The notes below the pieces were generated by a model. That model ran no database searches. It was given only the letters and a program-made list of their open reading frames with translations, and had not been told where the DNA came from. DNA of 31,850 bases, taken from positions 1 to 31,850 of the IMG/VR virus record IMGVR_UViG_3300035698_008552, one strand, 5' to 3'. This DNA is from a virus. Position 1 is the first letter of the stretch, and every line of letters starts with the position of its first letter. The translations under genes were made by a program, and so were the position numbers. Shown here piece after piece: positions 1-5,181 of the stretch.

Positions 1-130
1 CAAGTTGGGCTTTATACAAGTCGGTACGCGTGTACTCGGCATCGGAGTAGCTAATCGAGTGGCCCATCCAGCCTCCACTGGTTAGCGCCTTAATGTAACC
101 CCAAGCCCAGATAGTTGGAGGCATGTTCAT
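1..130 (-). CDS. Partial hypothetical protein, C-terminus beyond window
   Basis: The leftward frame is open from an ATG at 130 to the window edge and encodes about 43 residues, beginning MNMPPTIWAWGYIKAL. Its ATG overlaps the TGA of the gene before it (ATGA), and a strong GGAGG ribosome site lies about 7 bases upstream inside that gene. Both point to translational coupling. The visible part is rich in Trp, Tyr and Ser and matches no family I recognise. It is the last visible member of the leftward replication operon. Confidence 0.6.
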   Translation of the reverse strand, partial: MNMPPTIWAWGYIKALTSGGWMGHSISYSDAEYTRTDLYKAQL

Positions 131-312
131 TCTGCTGCCTCCATCACCTGCGCGTGGGTCCAGATCCGACCTACTCCGTCGTCGTCAACCTTGTATCCGC
201 GACTTCCGTTGGCCATCGCCAGCTCACCCTCACCCGGAATAACCGTGGTGCCGATGATCCGAATGAATCGGAAGTTCAGCTTCGCAAGTGTCGCTTTTGA
301 AAAGTCCCGCAT
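127..312 (-). CDS. Small hypothetical protein
   Basis: A 61-residue protein of unknown function. I chose the ATG at 312 because a GGAGGG ribosome site sits about 8 bases upstream. A longer version could start at TTG 396, right after the nuclease stop codon, but it has a weaker ribosome site. The protein is mixed alpha/beta with a basic N-terminal half and an acidic DDDG patch near residue 43; it has no signal peptide or membrane segment. It sits between the Cas4-like nuclease gene and the truncated gene at the window edge, so a role in DNA metabolism is only guilt by association. Confidence 0.6.
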   Translation of the reverse strand: MRDFSKATLAKLNFRFIRIIGTTVIPGEGELAMANGSRGYKVDDDGVGRIWTHAQVMEAAE

Positions 313-398
313 CGTGTGGCCCTCCGTTATTCGCGCTCGACCATCGAGTCGCTGTAGGTCTGTTATAATCACATCGTCGGTGTCGGTCAACAACAAAC

Positions 399-1349
399 TT
401 ACCTAATCGGATCCCAATCGTCGCAGCCCTTGGGCAGGAAGTTCTCGGGAATAAGATTGCCGAACCTGCCGCAGTTCCACTGTCCGTCATCCGCTGCCGA
501 TGCTGACGTGCAGGAACGGCAGTTCTTTTCGGGGCTGGTTTGATAGTGGCAGATCTCTCGGAACGCACAAAACTTGCATTCGAACCAGCTGGGGTCTTCC
601 GTTATGCGCATCGGAGCGACAGGCGAAAGAATGACCTTCCTTGCGTTGTCGATGTGGTAAAGCGCGACCTCTTCCTTGTAGTACACAAGCTCCGCATAGA
701 GCTCGTCGTCGTTTTTATTGACGGCTAGGTAAAGCGACCACTTGAGCTTGAAGTAGTGCATGTATATCTGCATCTGGACGTAGTGAACAGGCTTGCTTGA
801 AATGAAGCCACTCTTGACCAGACTCTTGAACGACTTGTCGGAGTGTGTCTTTTCCTCGAGTCCTCCCCATCCGTCAGGCAGTCCAGGTCCGCGAACCATA
901 CCATCGCTGGATCCGGCAAAGTGGCCGCCGTGGTCTTTAAAGTTCCACTGCCTCGGTCCTTGCCCAATCGCCGTCGCAACCACGATGTGCGCAGCATCGT
1001 CGCTCAGGTCATCGAGATCGTCGGTGGCGTTGACATCCTCATCCCAAGGAATAGTCGCGTAGCATCCAGAACCAGGGTGCCACACCAGACGTGACGAGTA
1101 GTCTCGAACTTCGAAACCAGCCATCCGGAGGTACCGGTTGAATCGAAACTCCTCCTCGTGACCTCGGTCAAAAAGCCGACGCAGGCGTCCGAGATGCTTT
1201 TCCTCGTATGCCCACCGAAAGGCGTACCAGGATTGGCGTAGGCACTTTTGCCCAATGGCGCTGGCACCGAGATGACCACGTCGTTTTTCGGGAGTGGCGT
1301 CTCGACGAGCCTTGTCGATTGCGGATACGATGTTCTTTACTACGGTCAA
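399..1349 (-). CDS. Cas4/RecB-type PD-(D/E)XK exonuclease with Fe-S cysteines
   Basis: A 316-residue protein with the motif set of the Cas4/AddB/RecB-like nuclease family. It has H64 in a GHEEEF segment, D149, an E165-x-K167 active-site pair, and a QxxxY motif (Q192 to Y196). One cysteine lies near the N-terminus (C36), with a C-terminal cluster C258, C261, C267, C277 and C280, the pattern expected for a 4Fe-4S cluster. Family knowledge suggests a DNA exonuclease that makes single-stranded ends, which would feed the neighbouring Sak4-like recombinase and DUF669 protein. The start codon is TTG at 1349, chosen because AGGAG lies 6 bases upstream; it overlaps the RNase H stop as TTGA. Its polarity and exact role cannot be read from sequence. 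Confidence 0.85.
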   Translation of the reverse strand: MTVVKNIVSAIDKARRDATPEKRRGHLGASAIGQKCLRQSWYAFRWAYEEKHLGRLRRLFDRGHEEEFRFNRYLRMAGFEVRDYSSRLVWHPGSGCYATIPWDEDVNATDDLDDLSDDAAHIVVATAIGQGPRQWNFKDHGGHFAGSSDGMVRGPGLPDGWGGLEEKTHSDKSFKSLVKSGFISSKPVHYVQMQIYMHYFKLKWSLYLAVNKNDDELYAELVYYKEEVALYHIDNARKVILSPVAPMRITEDPSWFECKFCAFREICHYQTSPEKNCRSCTSASAADDGQWNCGRFGNLIPENFLPKGCDDWDPIR

Positions 1350-1855
1350 AAGTCTCTCCTAAAGCTGCGCTTAAAGTCCGACGTGCTGTCGTGGACAACC
1401 ACATCGGTGCCGCCAAATCTAGCCGAGCGTTGGGCTTTGCGTGAATTAACGTCGGCCCAGTTATTGGTCCAAGACGCGGAGTCCTTGATTACTCCGTGAC
1501 CCTTAACGTGCCGACCAACGGTTCGGACGTCTCGCATGCTGGCACTTGCCATGGCGTCCGCCCAGATACATCTTAGTCTGGTGTTGGCGTGAGTGTGGTT
1601 GGCAAGACCTACGACAGCTTGACAGTCGCTTCGGATAAGCACACTGGTTGCACCACGCTGCGCTGCGAGCCATATACCGTTAAGTGCGGCGTAGACCTCG
1701 GCCACCGTATTGTCAGGAACTTTGGCCTTGATTACTCCGTACCCTTTTACGGTAATCCCACCGTCTATTTTTACCCATGCCGCCCATCCTGCGTGCGTTA
1801 CGCGAGTTTTATCACATCTGTAGAAGCTGGCATCACAAACAACCGTGGCTCGCAT
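1346..1855 (-). CDS. RNase H-like protein
   Basis: 169 residues with the RNase HI active-site pattern: D8 in CDAS on the first strand, E53 in VAEVYAAL, D77 in RSDCQAVV, and D135 in the late NNWADVNSRKA segment after H116 and H120. Length and spacing match a single-domain RNase HI. The expected role is to remove RNA from RNA-DNA hybrids, such as primers or R-loops, during phage replication. It starts at ATG 1855 after AGAGGAG and overlaps the Cas4-like nuclease downstream by 4 bases, so the two are probably co-translated. About 45 basic or polar residues follow the last catalytic Asp and look non-conserved. A related RNase H-fold enzyme of unknown specificity is the main alternative. Confidence 0.85.
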   Translation of the reverse strand: MRATVVCDASFYRCDKTRVTHAGWAAWVKIDGGITVKGYGVIKAKVPDNTVAEVYAALNGIWLAAQRGATSVLIRSDCQAVVGLANHTHANTRLRCIWADAMASASMRDVRTVGRHVKGHGVIKDSASWTNNWADVNSRKAQRSARFGGTDVVVHDSTSDFKRSFRRDF

Positions 1856-1882
1856 AAAGACTCCTCTAGCCGACCAAAGAAG

Positions 1883-1908
1883 CGAGCGACCCTCGAAAGG
1901 ATCGCTCG
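1883..1908 (-). terminator. Hairpin terminator or attenuator between the DUF669 and RNase H genes
   Basis: Arms at 1883-1889 and 1902-1908 (CGAGCGA/TCGCTCG) are perfectly paired. The loop can pair further (CCT/AGG), and on the leftward RNA the remaining position is a G-U pair. The leftward RNA continues CUUCUUU, a weak U-rich tail; the rightward side has TTTT, but no rightward gene needs ending here. It may reduce transcription into the nuclease genes. Confidence 0.5.
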
Positions 1909-1918
1909 TTTTAGGCTA

Positions 1919-2626
1919 TCAGGAAGTCTGCCAAGGTGGAGCAGCACCTGCTGGGGCGGTCTGCGCAGGTTGCGCCCAAGGTTGCGCTGCAGGAGGTGCG
2001 ACCTGCGGCGGTGGAGCAGCGGCAGGAGCAGCTGGCTGCGCCCACGGTTGTGGGGCTGGTTCCTGTGGGGGTGGCGCTGCTGCCGCAGGAGGTGCCGCCC
2101 ACGGCTGGGCTGGAGCAGCTTGGGGCGGTGGCGGGGCAGGTTGGGCGGCAGCAGGAGGGGCCATCGGCGGTGCCGTCGCGGGGGCTGCCGGAGCACCAGC
2201 AAACCGACCGAGTTGGGGCTCGTTGCCCTGACTGTCAAAGTAACCGCGAATCTCGTTGTTGAACTTTGACGCGTCGTCCTTGCGCGGCATTTTCTCCACG
2301 CTCGCCTTGAATGGCCGATTGTGCAGCTGCTGCGAATCCTCAAGCTTGCCGATACCCACCACATGGCAGATTGCGGAAAGTTCGCGGTACGCAATCTCAA
2401 CAGCCTGCGCATTCTGGTTGACCAAGTTCAGTCGAATTGGAAGACGCCGACCCGCGTGGTCTGGATTCAGGCACTCGAGCGTAAGCACCAGCATGGTACC
2501 GGTCGAGTCCTTGGTCTGCTTGGCTTCCGACTTGGTGATCTGGAAGTCGTACATGCCTGTCTCGAACAGATCCGCTCCGCTACTCGCAGGATCGTGTTTG
2601 GTGGGATCAAATGATAACGCGACCAT
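1919..2626 (-). CDS. DUF669 family protein with Pro/Ala/Gln-rich tail
   Basis: 235 residues from ATG 2626, which has GAGGAG just upstream; the longer open frame to 2788 lacks such support. Residues 1 to about 139 resemble DUF669 phage proteins: a Y-D-F-Q start strand, a KDSTGTMLVLTLEC-like strand, an NPDHAGR turn, and a late K-x-NNEIRGYF segment. That family travels with phage recombinases and is thought to bind single-stranded DNA, so here it probably serves as SSB partner of the Sak4-like ATPase. Residues 140-235 are low complexity, built of imperfect QPWAQPA and APPP repeats with almost no charged residues and no acidic tip as in bacterial SSB. The gene sits mid-operon, flanked by hairpins on both sides. 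Confidence 0.8.
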   Translation of the reverse strand: MVALSFDPTKHDPASSGADLFETGMYDFQITKSEAKQTKDSTGTMLVLTLECLNPDHAGRRLPIRLNLVNQNAQAVEIAYRELSAICHVVGIGKLEDSQQLHNRPFKASVEKMPRKDDASKFNNEIRGYFDSQGNEPQLGRFAGAPAAPATAPPMAPPAAAQPAPPPPQAAPAQPWAAPPAAAAPPPQEPAPQPWAQPAAPAAAPPPQVAPPAAQPWAQPAQTAPAGAAPPWQTS

Positions 2627-2645
2627 TGTGGTGGTCTCCTCAGAT

Positions 2646-2666
2646 AAAACGCGATGGCCAGTCGCG
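2646..2666 (-). terminator. Weak hairpin plus U-tract upstream of the DUF669 gene
   Basis: On the leftward strand, CGCGA and TCGCG arms (2662-2666 and 2650-2654) enclose a 7-base loop and are followed directly by TTTTATC. The stem is only 5 bp, so it may act as an attenuator. It lies in the 58-base gap between the preceding small gene and the DUF669 ribosome site. Confidence 0.3.
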
Positions 2667-2684
2667 GGGTTAAGCCGTCGTTCC

Positions 2685-2912
2685 CTAAGTGCTTGTCGAT
2701 GTACCCTTAAGGGGTTCTGGGTACACACATTCATCATCCAGATGCGTTTTAAGCTCCGCAAGCTGAAGAATAATATCGGTTGCCGCAAGGCGAGCTACTT
2801 CTGAAGCCGTGGGCGCTTGCTCGATGGCAGTCATTCCACGCTGCGCCGACAAGACCTTTCCAATCAGGCCACCGTGAGTCCAGGCAGCTCTGCTGTTGGC
2901 GCTGCGAGACAT
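2685..2912 (-). CDS. Small hypothetical protein
   Basis: 75 residues, family not recognised. The ATG at 2912 overlaps the TAA of the upstream gene by one base (TAATG), which suggests coupled translation and supports this start. The middle, from about residue 25 to 60, looks helical with alternating Ala, Leu and Glu (SEVARLAATDIILQLAEL), and the C-terminus is polar with Thr and Ser. There is no membrane segment, signal peptide or metal-binding pattern. It is placed among recombination and replication genes, but nothing in the sequence itself gives a function. Confidence 0.6.
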   Translation of the reverse strand: MSRSANSRAAWTHGGLIGKVLSAQRGMTAIEQAPTASEVARLAATDIILQLAELKTHLDDECVYPEPLKGTSTST

Positions 2913-3385
2913 TATATAAGCTCCAGCGGCGGTTGCGGAGGAGAGGTCGTGACCAACATCCTTGATGCGGCCATAAACGCGCCTGGTTTCTTTTCGATCT
3001 TCCGAAACTCGGTGATGTTAAGCTCGTACTTCACCCGAAGAAGCTGGTCAAAGGTTACGCCATCGTTGTCGTTGGTCTTGGCGTATTCCTCGCGCGACAT
3101 CGATATGGAAGCCTCGTCGACCTTGCGATCAATCTTGTTGGTCATCTTAAGACTCCGACCGTTTTCAAGCGGAACGTTGTTAACGCCTTCGGTAAGCTTG
3201 GCACCGAGTGATACCTTAAGGCTGTCCGTAATGGTCTTTCGCATCGTGAGCTCAACTTCAGCGATCTTCGCAATTTCGGCGTCGATGGCCGTCGTCATAC
3301 GCTTCTTATCGTCAACCAGGTTGGCGATCAGCTGCCTTTGACGATCCCAGAGCATGACGTAATCTTCAAAAGTCATCTGCGTCAT
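2912..3385 (-). CDS. Conserved phage hypothetical protein (DUF7173-like, tentative)
   Basis: 157 residues. The N-terminal two thirds are helical and highly charged (WDRQRQLIANLVDDKKRM, then alternating Glu/Lys/Ile). A segment near residues 72-95 reads NGRSLKMTNKIDRKVDEA, a pattern I associate with a small phage family of unknown function found near recombination genes (DUF7173); this assignment is from memory and tentative. The C-terminus carries a basic KIEKKPG stretch. The start at ATG 3385 overlaps the previous stop as ATGA, and the stop overlaps the next start as TAATG, so the gene is tightly embedded in the operon. No catalytic motif is visible. Confidence 0.7.
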   Translation of the reverse strand: MTQMTFEDYVMLWDRQRQLIANLVDDKKRMTTAIDAEIAKIAEVELTMRKTITDSLKVSLGAKLTEGVNNVPLENGRSLKMTNKIDRKVDEASISMSREEYAKTNDNDGVTFDQLLRVKYELNITEFRKIEKKPGAFMAASRMLVTTSPPQPPLELI

Positions 3386-3582
3386 GGCCGACCTCCTGTC
3401 AGACTCGTTATTGCTGCCTCGTAAACGTCAAGCCTGTCGGCTTCAGGGAGCTTACGCGTATCGTAGATCAGCTCGGATGCCCAAACGGACAAGCTTCCAC
3501 TCCTGTACTTGGCCGTCTGTAAAAGCCTGAGCTTCAGCGTGGTCATCCTTTTGCTGTGCTCCACTTCGTTCTGGATTGTCAT
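3382..3582 (-). CDS. Small hypothetical protein
   Basis: 66 residues beginning MTIQNEVEHSKR. GAGGGAG lies about 8 bases before the ATG, and the stop overlaps the next start (ATGA). The composition is mostly helical and basic (KLRLLQTAKYRSGSLSVWASEL), with no cysteine pair, membrane span or known motif. The 54-base gap upstream, after the Sak4-like gene, contains TTTTTG and no strong hairpin. Function unknown. Confidence 0.6.
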   Translation of the reverse strand: MTIQNEVEHSKRMTTLKLRLLQTAKYRSGSLSVWASELIYDTRKLPEADRLDVYEAAITSLTGGRP

Positions 3583-3636
3583 TTAGTTCTCCCTCGTTAC
3601 AAAAAGTTATAGCGGATAGTCGCGTCGGTTGGAAGT

Positions 3637-4407
3637 CTAAACCTTGGGCGGCGCTGCCTTTATCTTTGAGATGATGTTCGAGATGTCGGGATACTCGACC
3701 TCGTCAAGCGCGCCAGATCGATCCTTCGCCTCGGCGTTGAAAGCCGCGTGCGTCCGAAGAGCGTGGTAGGTGTCCCCGTTGGCATCCTTGTCAGTGAAGG
3801 CGTGGAACACCTCATCAAAAAGATAGGGCAGCGCGGGACCGACTTGCTGTCCAGGAGCTGTGGGCGAAGCCTTCTCCAGACCCGTCATAGGATCCTTGCC
3901 GGTCATTTGCTTGGCGATCACAAGGACATGAAAGCCCTTAAGATCACGAAAGTCCTTGACCATCTGAATGGCTCGGTCGGCCATCGCACCGTACGCTTGG
4001 CGCGGATCCTTGGTCTTAAGGCGTTCAGAGAACAGAACCTTTTCCACGATCTCGCTGATCGAATCCAAGGCAACCGATAGAATGCCCTGCTTTGCCGCGT
4101 AAAGGCGGCACCACGTCAGCGCTGCATCTACCTCTGCCGCCGTGGTAACCGTGATCACCGGAATCGACTTACCTCGCAGCGACAGCAAGCCCTGCTCGGC
4201 GCTGATAATCAGCGGCGACGGCATCGTACCCGCCAACACGGTTTTACCCGCGCCACTCGCTCCGTACACCAGCATTTTGATGCCGTGGTCGATGCTGGCT
4301 TTGTCGGTCGTCGTGAAGTTGAGAACGATCTCCTCGGCTTTTGGCGCAGCCGCAGCAGTTGGCGCTACGTTCAAAACCGCAGGTCCGAATGGCGATGCCC
4401 CACTCAT
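3637..4407 (-). CDS. Sak4-like RecA-fold ATPase (phage recombinase)
   Basis: 256 residues with a clean Walker A motif GASGAGKT at residues 49-56, a Walker B-like strand ILSVALDS ending at D115, and a conserved K-Q-M segment after LVIAKQ near residue 168. Size and layout match the AAA_24/Sak4 group of phage single-strand annealing or strand-exchange proteins, which have a RecA core without long extensions. An N-terminal Pro/Ala-rich stretch of about 30 residues precedes the core. Family knowledge implies ATP-dependent DNA pairing, usually helped by an SSB partner; the DUF669 gene in the same operon is the natural partner. It starts at ATG 4407, overlapping the HD gene stop by 4 bases. A non-recombinase ATPase of the same fold is the alternative. 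Confidence 0.85.
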   Translation of the reverse strand: MSGASPFGPAVLNVAPTAAAAPKAEEIVLNFTTTDKASIDHGIKMLVYGASGAGKTVLAGTMPSPLIISAEQGLLSLRGKSIPVITVTTAAEVDAALTWCRLYAAKQGILSVALDSISEIVEKVLFSERLKTKDPRQAYGAMADRAIQMVKDFRDLKGFHVLVIAKQMTGKDPMTGLEKASPTAPGQQVGPALPYLFDEVFHAFTDKDANGDTYHALRTHAAFNAEAKDRSGALDEVEYPDISNIISKIKAAPPKV

Positions 4408-4955
4408 GTGAATGATCCATCGGTTATCGCCAGCGCCTTAAAGCGGTCAAGAAATGCTTCCTTGGCTTCAAAGCTAGTCCAGCGTTGTATCTTGAAGCGC
4501 TCCACATTCAGAGGCAACTCGACAAATTGCTTACCAAGAGGAAAAAGCGCAATCGACTCATCGTAAAGGATCGCGTCGTCGTACTTTTTGATCATCGCCT
4601 TGTCCGCAGAGTCGACCGTGATTGAAAAACGCTCGTGGATAACGCCTTGCATAACACGTTCCGCAACCTCGTAGCCTGGCATCAGACCCTTGATCGGACG
4701 CGGAACGTCGACCAAGTACGCTTCTGACGCGTCGTGCATCAGCATGGCAAGCGTCAGCTTTTTGCTTTTGGTTAGCCAGAGTATCCTGTCCGCCAAGTAA
4801 ACGCAGTGCTGCGCGACCGAGTAATGATAGAGCGTGTGTCCGCTGAACCTGCACTGATTCGACAACGCGTGGGCGATGTCCTCGATGTGGATGTCCTCCA
4901 CGCTCGGATCAAGTGGAAAGACAGAAGCGCCAGTGTAAGTCCTAATCCAGCTCAT
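4404..4955 (-). CDS. HD-domain phosphohydrolase (YfbR-like)
   Basis: 183 residues with the HD metal-site pattern: H50 in HYSVAQH, the H74-D75 pair in LMHDASEAYL, followed by DVPRPIK, a segment typical of phage and YfbR-like 5'-deoxynucleotidases. A later Asp in the D-S-A-D or YDD segment (about residues 126-137) probably completes the site. The likely reaction is hydrolysis of nucleoside monophosphates or related phosphate esters, so a nucleotide-pool role fits its place as first gene of the leftward replication operon. The ATG at 4955 follows AAGAGGG. It is driven by the promoter-like sites at 4998-5026. The precise substrate cannot be inferred. Confidence 0.8.
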   Translation of the reverse strand: MSWIRTYTGASVFPLDPSVEDIHIEDIAHALSNQCRFSGHTLYHYSVAQHCVYLADRILWLTKSKKLTLAMLMHDASEAYLVDVPRPIKGLMPGYEVAERVMQGVIHERFSITVDSADKAMIKKYDDAILYDESIALFPLGKQFVELPLNVERFKIQRWTSFEAKEAFLDRFKALAITDGSFT

Positions 4956-4973
4956 GGTACCCTCTTTGCTGAC

Positions 4974-4990
4974 AGCGATCCCTTATCGCT
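4974..4990. promoter_or_regulatory. Inverted repeat at the predicted leftward start site
   Basis: AGCGAT (4974-4979) and ATCGCT (4985-4990) form a perfect 6-bp inverted repeat around CCCTT, placed at or just after the expected transcription start of the leftward promoter. It could be a repressor operator or a 5' RNA hairpin. A pair of 6-bp arms can also arise by chance. Confidence 0.35.
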
Positions 4991-4997
4991 TCGGCAG

Positions 4998-5026
4998 ACA
5001 TTACCTCCCGTGGGATAAACAGTCAA
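4998..5026 (-). promoter_or_regulatory. Candidate sigma70-type promoter for the leftward replication operon
   Basis: On the leftward strand a TTGACT box (5021-5026) is followed after exactly 17 bases by TAATGT (4998-5003). The -35 box is near consensus; the -10 matches only in part. It lies 43 bases upstream of the HD gene ATG in the divergent gap, where a promoter is required. Confidence 0.5.
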
Positions 5027-5075
5027 CTCCCCAGTCGTGGTGTCGATCTGAGATTAGAGCCACCAAATGTGGGAC

Positions 5076-5103
5076 TTGCCTTTTTTGCCGTAACGGGTGT
5101 AAA
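5076..5103 (+). promoter_or_regulatory. Candidate promoter for the primase-helicase gene
   Basis: TTGCCT (5076-5081) and TGTAAA (5098-5103) are separated by 16 bases, in the 226-base divergent gap before the rightward gene at 5182. A related arrangement (TTGCAA, 16 bases, TAATAG) precedes the gene at 8549. The box matches are moderate. The remainder of the gap shows no gene. Confidence 0.4.
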
Positions 5104-5181
5104 TGGGGATTGCTAATCAGGGCAGTAGCAACGGGGAAATATTGAAGTGATCCACCAGACATCCCACGGGATTAACAACGC

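Noticed and set aside
1589-2269. Long rightward frame of 226 codons opposite the RNase H and DUF669 genes
   Set aside because: It is produced by the repetitive Pro/Ala codons of the DUF669 tail on the other strand; composition (long runs of Arg, Trp, Gly) is unnatural and no ribosome site is present.
2256-2804. Rightward frame of 182 codons
   Set aside because: It lies opposite the DUF669 core and the small upstream gene, both of which have ribosome sites and family or overlap support.
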